Below are positions 49,982 through 56,880 of a stretch of 64,000 nucleotides of DNA, one piece after another. The position numbers were made by a program, and so were the translations under genes. Position 1 is the first letter of the stretch; every line of letters begins with the position of its first letter. The notes below the pieces were generated by a model, which saw only the letters and a list, made by a program, of their open reading frames with translations, made no database searches and was not told the origin of the DNA. The stretch comes from Umezawaea sp049997955 (GTDB taxonomy: Bacteria; Actinomycetota; Actinomycetes; Mycobacteriales; Pseudonocardiaceae), in the NCBI GenBank assembly GCA_049997955.1, contig JAEBDY010000015.1:1-64000 (forward strand). The letters run 5' to 3'.

Positions 49982-50829
49982 GTTCCCCCCACGGCACAAC
50001 AACCGAGGTCACCGGTTCTCGGGTCGTAGTCGATCAGGACGACCGGGTCGGCGTCGACGCCGTGCGCGGCGAGCAGCGACCACGCAGCCGTGCACGGGTA
50101 GCCTGCCTCGGCCACGAGCACGGGGCCGCCGTGCCGCACCAGGTCCGGGTCGACGCCCGCACCGACGACGACCGTGGCCGACGAGTCCGGGCCGAGCAGC
50201 GCGCCGAGCGCGGCGTCGATGGCGCCGGGCAGGTCGGCTTCGCGGACGCCGACCTCGTGGCCGACGGTGAGCGCGGTGGAACCGCCGTCCTCCAGCAGGA
50301 GCGCGACACCGGCGTCGCCAAGCGGGGCGGCGCCCTCGACCTCGTACGGCAGGGTCGACTGGTCCAGCACCAGCACGAGCGCGCGCTGGAAGCCGTGCCG
50401 CCGCGCGTAGTCGCCCGCGAGCATCAGCGCGGTGAACGGGGCGCAGGTGCCGCTGTCGGACAGCGCGAACACCAGCGGCCCGTTGGTCAGCTCCTCGGAC
50501 AGGTAGGTCGCCGCGGACAGCCTGCAGTCCAGGTCCGGGGTGCTGTGCGCGACCAGCGCCAGGTCGACCCGGTCGGTGCCGAGGTCCAGCTCCGCCACCA
50601 GTTCCTGGGCCATGGCGGTGAACGTCGTCCCGGCCACCAGCACCTCGGGGCGCACGGCGACGCCGTAGTCCCTGGTGAGGTCCGCGAAGTGGCGCTGGGA
50701 GAACTCGTCGTCGATCCGGCGGTCCCCGCCGTCGAACTTCCTGTGCACGACCCGTGCCACCCCGAGCGGGGACCGCGCCAGGCGCGGACGCCTGGCCGTC
50801 TCGGGAACGGGTGCCGCCGTCCGGTACAT
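49978..50829 (-). CDS. KASIII-like (thiolase-fold) protein, probably without full catalytic triad
   Basis: A 283-residue protein with the N-terminal half of a FabH-like fold (VDLALVAHSTPD, DSGTCAPFTALMLAGDYARR), so a cysteine is at the expected nucleophile place. The C-terminal half is short, and the HxxN and GN blocks that supply His and Asn are not visible. It may be a structural partner of the KASIII at 53806-54735, in the manner of a chain-length factor, or an acyltransferase. It lies 2 bp after the ACP gene and overlaps the dehydrogenase-like gene. Confidence 0.7.
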   Translation of the reverse strand: MYRTAAPVPETARRPRLARSPLGVARVVHRKFDGGDRRIDDEFSQRHFADLTRDYGVAVRPEVLVAGTTFTAMAQELVAELDLGTDRVDLALVAHSTPDLDCRLSAATYLSEELTNGPLVFALSDSGTCAPFTALMLAGDYARRHGFQRALVLVLDQSTLPYEVEGAAPLGDAGVALLLEDGGSTALTVGHEVGVREADLPGAIDAALGALLGPDSSATVVVGAGVDPDLVRHGGPVLVAEAGYPCTAAWSLLAAHGVDADPVVLIDYDPRTGDLGCCAVGGT

Positions 50830-50831
50830 GC

Positions 50832-51116
50832 TCAGGCGTCCCGCTCGGACACGACGAAGTCGGCGAGCGACGCGACCGTCTCGAAGTGCGCCATTTCCAG
50901 GTTGTCGGTGTCGAACTCGACCTCCAGGGCTTCCTCCAGCTGCATCAGCAGCTCGAAGACGCCGGTCGAGTCGAGGCCGAGCTCGTCGAACAGGCGCGAC
51001 GACTCGGTCAGCTCTGGCAGGTCGTAGTCGAGCACCTGCGCCAGCACGGAGGTGATGGCGGAGACGATCCGGGCCCGCTCGGGTGCCGTCGTCTGGATGT
51101 CGGCCGTGTCACTCAT
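50832..51116 (-). CDS. stand-alone acyl carrier protein
   Basis: A 94-residue carrier protein with the 4-phosphopantetheine serine Ser50 in ELGLDSTGVFELLMQLEE. The acidic four-helix layout is typical. In the BtrI/VinL kind of pathway such an ACP carries glutamyl or aspartyl thioesters. Here it sits between the type III decarboxylase gene and the KASIII-like gene, so it is the likely scaffold for all steps of the operon, and a candidate donor to the first NRPS condensation domain. No phosphopantetheinyl transferase is encoded in the window. Confidence 0.92.
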   Translation of the reverse strand: MSDTADIQTTAPERARIVSAITSVLAQVLDYDLPELTESSRLFDELGLDSTGVFELLMQLEEALEVEFDTDNLEMAHFETVASLADFVVSERDA

Positions 51117-51148
51117 GGTCTGGGGTGTCCTTTCGGGGAAAAGCGGGT

Positions 51149-52435
51149 CTATTCCGGCGTCGCCACGGCCGTGAGGTTCGGGAGTCGCTGGTGGCGCAGC
51201 AGGTCCTCGGTGGTGTCGCGTTCGCGCACGAGGTGGGCGCGGCCGTCCTGGACGAGCACCTCGGCCGGGTAGCCGTGGCTCAGGAACAGCACCGGGGACG
51301 CGGTCGGGCCGTACGCGCCGGAGCGCAGCACGCCGACGAGGTCGCCGACCTGCACGGGCGGCAGGGCGATCTTCTTGCCGAGGGTGTCGTTCGGGGTGCA
51401 CAGCGGGCCGGTGACGTGCCAGCTCTCGATCGCGGGCTCGTCCATCCGGTTCAGCACGGCCATCGGGAAGTTGCGCTTCACGAAGGAGCCGATGCCGACC
51501 GCGGCCATGTGGTGGTTCGTGCCGCCGTCGGCGACCGCGAACTTCTCCCCCATCGACTCCTTCACGTACCGCACCCGCACGACGTACGTGCCGGACGTGG
51601 CGGTGAGGTAGCGGCCGAGTTCCATGACCAGCCGGGTCTCCGGGTGCGCGTCGGCGAACTCCGCGATGATCGGGTTCACCCGCGCCGCCAGCAGCTCCAG
51701 GTCGAGGTCGCGCTCGCCGTCGAAGTACGCGACGCCGAGGCCGCCGCCGATGTCGACCATCTCCAGCGGGAAGCCGAGGACGTCGGACACCCGGTTCGCC
51801 AGCTCGAAGATCCGCTCGGTGTTCTCGGCGATGGCCTCCTCGCTGAGGATGCGCGTGCCCATGTAGACCTGCACGCCCATCAGCCGGACGTTCGGGTGCC
51901 GCTGCGCGAGGTCGGCGTGGTCGAAGACCTGCGTCTCGTCGATGCCGAACTGGCGCGGCTTCCCGCCCATGGTCAGGCCGGAGCCCTTGACCGAGAAGGT
52001 CGGGTTGATCCGCAGCGCGACCGGGGCGACGACACCGCGTTCGCGGGCGAACCGGTCGATCAGGGCGAGTTCGCCGAACGACTCGCAGATGATCGTGTAG
52101 ATGCCCTCGTCCAGGCAGGCCTCGATCTCCCGCTCGCTCTTGCCGGGGCCGAGGAAGATGATGTTCTCCGGGGCCGCGCCCGAGCGGCGGACGGTGATCA
52201 GCTCCGCCATCGAGGACACCTCGACCCGCGCGCCCGCCGCTTGGAGGACCGCGCACACGCCGATGTTCGGGTTCGACTTCAGCGAGAAGAAGAACTCCAG
52301 CCGCGGGTGCAGGTGCGCCTTGAGGCCGTGCACCCGCGACGCCAGCTCGTCGCCGTCGTAGAGGTACATCGGCGTGCCGAACTCCTCGGCCAGCTCCGTG
52401 ATCGGGATGCCCTGGACTTCGAACTCACCGGTCAT
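51149..52435 (-). CDS. fold type III PLP decarboxylase (BtrK/VinO/LysA-like)
   Basis: A 428-residue alanine-racemase-fold decarboxylase. The PLP lysine sits in FFFSLKSNPN near residue 51, the phosphate loop is DIGGGLGV, and the C-terminal active-site block is GPLCTPNDTLG. Diaminopimelate decarboxylase relatives BtrK and VinO act on an amino acid attached to an ACP. The neighbours support that role: an ACP gene downstream and an ATP-grasp gene upstream that overlaps by 4 bp (ATGA, 52432-52435). The predicted reaction is alpha-decarboxylation of gamma-glutamyl-ACP to 4-aminobutyryl-ACP, or the aspartyl version to beta-alanyl-ACP. Substrate choice is inference. Confidence 0.88.
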   Translation of the reverse strand: MTGEFEVQGIPITELAEEFGTPMYLYDGDELASRVHGLKAHLHPRLEFFFSLKSNPNIGVCAVLQAAGARVEVSSMAELITVRRSGAAPENIIFLGPGKSEREIEACLDEGIYTIICESFGELALIDRFARERGVVAPVALRINPTFSVKGSGLTMGGKPRQFGIDETQVFDHADLAQRHPNVRLMGVQVYMGTRILSEEAIAENTERIFELANRVSDVLGFPLEMVDIGGGLGVAYFDGERDLDLELLAARVNPIIAEFADAHPETRLVMELGRYLTATSGTYVVRVRYVKESMGEKFAVADGGTNHHMAAVGIGSFVKRNFPMAVLNRMDEPAIESWHVTGPLCTPNDTLGKKIALPPVQVGDLVGVLRSGAYGPTASPVLFLSHGYPAEVLVQDGRAHLVRERDTTEDLLRHQRLPNLTAVATPE

Positions 52436-53796
52436 CGCCGGTCCTCCTTCGCCAGTCGGGTGGTGATCTCCGCGTCGACTGCCGCGATCTCGGCGTCGGT
52501 CGAGCCGACGATGATCCCGTACAGCCGTCCGTCGAACGCCGCGTCGTCGCGGGCGCCCGCGTTGACCGTGGCGAAGTTGTTGACCAGCAGGCCGGTCCCG
52601 CCCCGCCGTTCCAGCAGCAGGCCGTCGAGCAGCGTCCGCACGGCGCCGAAGCCCAGCGCGCCGGTCAGCCGCAGCGGGTAGTGCCGGGCGAGCGCGATCC
52701 GGTCGGGACCGACGAACCGCTCCTGCGTCGGGACCTGGTAGGTGGACATGTTGTTGCGCGCGTTGATCTCGATCACGGGGTAGAGCCCGTCGTCGGGGTC
52801 GACCATCGCGTCCACGCCGACGACGCCGAAGTACCCGTCGGCGGCGAGCTTCTTGCCCAGCAGCTCCGCCGTGCCGACCAGCTCGTCCACCTGCGCGCCG
52901 GACAGCCGCGCGGGCATCCGGTGTCCCTTGTGGACACCGCCCTCGGTGAACAGCTCCTTGACGAAGTCGAAGTGCGTCACGCCGTCGCGGCCCACGGTGA
53001 ACTGGTAGTTCAGGTCGGTCTTCTTCGCGACCCAGTTCTCCACGCAGAACGCGATCCGCGGCTGACCCGACTTCTCCACCGACTTGGCGATCATCCGGAA
53101 CAGCCGGTCCATCCGGCGAGGGCTCTCCAGCACGGCGATGCCCTTGCCGGACACGCCGAGCGCCTCCTTGACCACGACCTTCTCGCCGCGCTCGACCAGC
53201 GGCGCGGCCTCGTCGAACGCCTGCCGCAGCTGGTCCACCGTGTCGCACGCCCAGCCCGCGGGCTGCCGCAGCCCCAGCTCGTCGGCGACGCGACGGCTGT
53301 AGACCTTGCTGTTGACCGCCTTGCAGGTCGCCGCGTCCGGCGCCGCCAGCGGCAGCCCGGTCGCCGCGGCGAGCCGTTCCTCCACCTCGGACACGCCGTG
53401 CGCGATGAGGTGCGCGTCGAGCCCGCTCAGGGCTTCGACGAGCACCGGGTCGGCGAGCGCGTCCTCGGTGACGTTGCGCAGGGGGTCCTGGTTCGCGACG
53501 ACGTGCACCGCCGGCAGCTCGATCCCCAGTCCCACCAGGTGGTCCAGGTAGTCGGGGTCCGGCGCGGCCTTGAGGACCACGTGGTCGTCCGGGCCCGCGA
53601 GCAGCAGGGCGAACTCGTCCATGTGGTTGACCACGGCGCTGCCGCCCGCGGCGGACACCCGCGGCAGCGTGTGCTCGCCGCGCGCCCACTGCTCCTCGAC
53701 CTCGAAGTTGCCGAGGAACACCAGGGAGGTCGCGCTCCCCCCTTCGGGGGTCTCCCCTACCACGGCCCGCTTCAGGCGGGTGGTGAAGTCATCCAT
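52432..53796 (-). CDS. ATP-grasp ligase (BtrJ-like)
   Basis: A 454-residue protein with an N-terminal pre-ATP-grasp region (LVFLGNFEVEEQW) and a C-terminal ATP-grasp fold: KVVVKEALGVSGKGIAVL for the nucleotide loop, GYFGVVGVDAMVD and the metal-binding PVIEINARNNMSTYQ. In butirosin biosynthesis BtrJ, an ATP-grasp ligase, loads glutamate on the ACP BtrI and later caps the amine with a second glutamate. The same gene company here (ligase, type III decarboxylase, ACP) suggests that it loads an acidic amino acid on the ACP. It overlaps the decarboxylase gene by 4 bp. Confidence 0.85.
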   Translation of the reverse strand: MDDFTTRLKRAVVGETPEGGSATSLVFLGNFEVEEQWARGEHTLPRVSAAGGSAVVNHMDEFALLLAGPDDHVVLKAAPDPDYLDHLVGLGIELPAVHVVANQDPLRNVTEDALADPVLVEALSGLDAHLIAHGVSEVEERLAAATGLPLAAPDAATCKAVNSKVYSRRVADELGLRQPAGWACDTVDQLRQAFDEAAPLVERGEKVVVKEALGVSGKGIAVLESPRRMDRLFRMIAKSVEKSGQPRIAFCVENWVAKKTDLNYQFTVGRDGVTHFDFVKELFTEGGVHKGHRMPARLSGAQVDELVGTAELLGKKLAADGYFGVVGVDAMVDPDDGLYPVIEINARNNMSTYQVPTQERFVGPDRIALARHYPLRLTGALGFGAVRTLLDGLLLERRGGTGLLVNNFATVNAGARDDAAFDGRLYGIIVGSTDAEIAAVDAEITTRLAKEDRR

Positions 53797-53805
53797 GTCG
53801 ACGTC

Positions 53806-54735
53806 CTAGTGCTGGAATACGGCGGCGGCGAACGTCTGGCCGAGTCCGGCCGACGTCATCAGGTACTTGTCGCCCGGCTTGAGCAGACCCAGCTCGCGGA
53901 CGGTCTGGTAGTTGATGAACGGGTCCGCGCAGAAGCAGTGCCCCGTCTTGTCCAGGTTGTCGAGGAAGAACTTGTCGTTCGGCAGCCCGAGGTTCTTCGC
54001 CGCCACCGTCCACGACACCCGGTTCACGTTGTGCGGCAGCACGAGTTCGATGTCCGCCAGCGTGAGCCCGGCCTCCCCCAGCGCGCCGAGGACGACCTCC
54101 TCCAGCGCGTCCTGGTAGATCTTCCGCGCGTGCTTGGCGACCTCGGGCGTCAGGTCGATCACGCCGTCGTCGCGCCCGTGGATGCGGGTCGCGTAGCCGA
54201 GCAGGTGGTCCCGGTCCCCCTTGGCGGACACCAGCACCGCCGCGAACCCCTCACCCATGATCGACACGTCCTCGACCCACTGCGTGAAGGGCGTGAACGT
54301 CTTGTCGCCCGCGAGGATCAGCGCCATCGCGTCCGGATCGCCGTCGGCGGCGAGCAGCGTCCCCGCCACGTCCAGGGCCAGCAGCCCGGTGGCGCAGCCG
54401 TGGTCGGCCACCGCGAACGTCTTGGCGTGCCTCAGCCCCAGCGCGTCGCGCACGTCCTGCACCGGGCTGACCGGGTAGGGCGCCGCGGTCCGCATCCCCT
54501 TGGCCCGGATGACGTACCGAACCCGGTCCTCCTGGCCGATGAGCGCGTCCAGCTTCCCCGCCGCCGCGATCATCAGCTCGGCCTCCGACCGCCCCGGCGC
54601 CTGGCAGATCCGGTCCAGGCCGTACAGCCTGGTGAACCGCCGGACCTGCTGGTCGTTGAGCCCCAACGACTCCCGCAGGTCCGCCACTGAAACGGTCTCC
54701 GGCAGATGACTCGACACTGCCACCAATGACGTCAT
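53806..54735 (-). CDS. KASIII (FabH-like) ketosynthase or acyltransferase
   Basis: A 309-residue thiolase-fold enzyme with the nucleophile cysteine in DHGCATGLLALD, the histidine block LPHNVNRVSW and a final GHCFCADPFIN segment in the Asn position. It is a complete KASIII, unlike the shortened homologue later in the operon. The ATG at 54735 was chosen because a SARP-type triple repeat ends only 22 bp upstream, leaving room for a near-leaderless message. It heads the operon. The task may be chain start, decarboxylative condensation on the amino-acyl unit, or transfer between carriers. Confidence 0.88.
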   Translation of the reverse strand: MTSLVAVSSHLPETVSVADLRESLGLNDQQVRRFTRLYGLDRICQAPGRSEAELMIAAAGKLDALIGQEDRVRYVIRAKGMRTAAPYPVSPVQDVRDALGLRHAKTFAVADHGCATGLLALDVAGTLLAADGDPDAMALILAGDKTFTPFTQWVEDVSIMGEGFAAVLVSAKGDRDHLLGYATRIHGRDDGVIDLTPEVAKHARKIYQDALEEVVLGALGEAGLTLADIELVLPHNVNRVSWTVAAKNLGLPNDKFFLDNLDKTGHCFCADPFINYQTVRELGLLKPGDKYLMTSAGLGQTFAAAVFQH

Positions 54736-54757
54736 GGCCACAGCCTCAACGCCGGGG

Positions 54758-54784
54758 CTGACCACCCGCTGACACCGGACTGAC
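54758..54784 (-). promoter_or_regulatory. SARP-type triple direct repeat upstream of the KASIII operon
   Basis: CTGAC starts at 54758, 54769 and 54780, exact 11-bp spacing, as at 24860 and 44072. The last repeat (toward the gene) is only 22 bp from the ATG, so the transcript must be short-leadered or leaderless. The stop codon of the LysR gene lies 72 bp further upstream. Confidence 0.72.
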
Positions 54785-54855
54785 CGCCGGTTCGAGGCGC
54801 GCGCGGCGGCGGACCACCCCGCCGAACGGCGGCGGGCGCTCGTGCCGGGCCGGGG

Positions 54856-55875
54856 TCAGCTCGACGCCGAGCGGGGTTCGGCGTCGCTCGGGTCGCGCGG
54901 CCACCAGCGGCCGGGGCGGGGCAGGAAGTTGGCGAGTTCCGGGAAGTCGGTCGGCCGCTCGGTCATCCAGTTCCAGTACCGCGGGATCGTGCGGGCGTAG
55001 TCGCAGTAGTAGCGGCGCAGCGCGTCGATCAGCTGGCGCAGGGTGTTCGGGTGGATGGAGCCCGGTCTCCACACCAGCAGCAGGCGGCTGCGCAACGGCT
55101 CGGTGATGGCCACCAGGCTGACGTCGGACGTGGAGCCGGTGGGGGTCGCCAACGCCGCCGCGCCCGCGTCGCGGACCCACGCCATGGCCTCGGCGTGGCC
55201 GCCCGCGTAGTGCAGCACCTCCGGCGTCGGGTGGTCCAGCTTGCGGAACAGGTGCTCCTCGACGGGGTGGAACCAGTGGCCCTGCACGTGCTGCACCCAG
55301 CTCAACGCGGCCATGTGGCGGCGGCTCACGGTCGTGCGGCGGGCCAGCGCGTGCTCGCGCGGCAGCGCCAGCCAGATGGGCTCGCGGACGATGATCTCCT
55401 TCGCCAGTGAGGGGTCGAGCGGGCGGACCCCGTCGACGGCCTCCGGGCTGGGGACGAGGGCGGCGGTCAGTTCACCGCGGTTCACCGCCTCGATGCTCAA
55501 CGCCGGGTCCAGCGTCACCGTCTGGACCTCCACCGACGGCAGCGAGGCCTGGAGGGCGCGGCGCAGCGTCACGGGTGTCCACTCGGCATTGCCGAAGCGG
55601 AGGATGCCGCTGGCCAACGAGGACGCCTCGGCCACGACGGCGTCGGCGCGGGTCGCGAGGTCGGCGAGCATCGGGATGAGGCGCTCGCCCAGCGGGGTCG
55701 GGGTGATGCCGAAAGCCGATCGCACGAACAGGTCGCCGCCGACGGCCTTCTCGATGCGGCGCAACTGGGCCGTGAGGCTGGGTTGCGGGAGCGACAGCTT
55801 CGCCGCCGCCTTCGAGATGCTGCCCGCCTCGGCGAGCGTCATCACCACCCGAGCGTGCCGGATTTCTAGGTGCAT
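54856..55875 (-). CDS. LysR family transcriptional regulator
   Basis: A 339-residue regulator with an N-terminal helix-turn-helix (SISKAAAKLSLPQPSLTAQLRRIEKAVGG at residues ~19-47) and a periplasmic-binding-protein-like effector domain. It is encoded upstream of and in the same direction as the KASIII operon. It may control that operon or the divergent ABC transporter. A palindromic T-N11-A site is not obvious in either flanking gap. The C terminus is extended by about 40 residues (NWMTERPTDFPEL) compared with most LysR proteins. Confidence 0.92.
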   Translation of the reverse strand: MHLEIRHARVVMTLAEAGSISKAAAKLSLPQPSLTAQLRRIEKAVGGDLFVRSAFGITPTPLGERLIPMLADLATRADAVVAEASSLASGILRFGNAEWTPVTLRRALQASLPSVEVQTVTLDPALSIEAVNRGELTAALVPSPEAVDGVRPLDPSLAKEIIVREPIWLALPREHALARRTTVSRRHMAALSWVQHVQGHWFHPVEEHLFRKLDHPTPEVLHYAGGHAEAMAWVRDAGAAALATPTGSTSDVSLVAITEPLRSRLLLVWRPGSIHPNTLRQLIDALRRYYCDYARTIPRYWNWMTERPTDFPELANFLPRPGRWWPRDPSDAEPRSASS

Positions 55876-56121
55876 GCGACCAACCGTTCACCTGGGACAG
55901 GCGGCTGCGGCAAACCTACCCCAGCCCACCTCGCGGGATCCGGTATTTCGTCGGAGAACAAAAGGTCGACCTCCCGACCGATAGGTTCTGACTATCGCTG
56001 CTCCACCTGCGGGAACCCGAACGGGCGGGGACGTTCGGGGGGTCTGCACCAGTGCGACGGCTTGCGCACCGTCCGTAAGGTCCACCCGGTGTTCGGAGTG
56101 GAAGACGTGGGGAGCGGGACA

Positions 56122-56880
56122 GTGGACGACGACGTGGTGCGCTTGGAATCCGTGCGCAAGCTCTACGGCAACGACCGCAACGGCGTGGTGGCGCTGGCGG
56201 GCGTGTCGCTCGGCATCCGGCGTGGCACGTTCACGGCCGTGATGGGTCCGTCGGGGTCGGGCAAGAGCACCTGCCTGCACTGCGCGGCGGGGCTCGACCG
56301 GCCGACGTCGGGGTCGGTCGTGCTGGACGGGCACGAGCTGACGGGGTTGAACGAGCGCGAGCTGACGAAGCTGCGGCGCGACCGGATCGGCTTCATCTTC
56401 CAGTCGTTCAACCTCTTGCCAGCGTTGAACGTCGTGGAGAACGTCCAGCTGCCGCTGCGCCTCGCGGGGCGCAAGGCCAACCGCGCGGACGTGGACGAGG
56501 TGCTGGAGCGGGTCGGGCTGTCCGACCGCAAGCACCACCGGCCGGGCGAGCTGTCCGGCGGCCAGCAGCAGCGCGTCGCCATCGCGCGGGCGCTGATCAC
56601 CAAGCCCGCCGTGATCTTCGGCGACGAGCCGACCGGCGCGCTGGACACCCGCACCGCGCTGGAGGTGCTGGCGCTGATGCGCCGGGCCGTGCGCGAGGTC
56701 GGCCAGACCGTCGTGATCGTGACGCACGACCCCGTGGCCGCGTCGCACGCCGACCGGGTCGTCTTCCTGGCGGACGGCCAGATCGCGGGCGAGCTGCTCG
56801 CGCCGACCGCGCACGCCGTCGGCGAGCGCATGACGCAGCTCGGCGCCTGGGCCGACGAGCCCGCGGGAACGGTGAACTGA
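56122..56880 (+). CDS. MacB-like ABC transporter ATPase
   Basis: A 252-residue ATPase with Walker A GPSGSGKST, signature LSGGQQQRVAIARAL and Walker B FGDEPTGALD, of the LolD/MacB group. GTG 56122 was chosen for the GGGAG 8 bp upstream; the frame remains open well before it without homology. The stop and the permease start overlap (TGATG, 56878-56882). With the permease it forms an FtsX-type transporter for lipids or peptides, perhaps self-protection for the products made here. Confidence 0.92.
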   Translation: MDDDVVRLESVRKLYGNDRNGVVALAGVSLGIRRGTFTAVMGPSGSGKSTCLHCAAGLDRPTSGSVVLDGHELTGLNERELTKLRRDRIGFIFQSFNLLPALNVVENVQLPLRLAGRKANRADVDEVLERVGLSDRKHHRPGELSGGQQQRVAIARALITKPAVIFGDEPTGALDTRTALEVLALMRRAVREVGQTVVIVTHDPVAASHADRVVFLADGQIAGELLAPTAHAVGERMTQLGAWADEPAGTVN

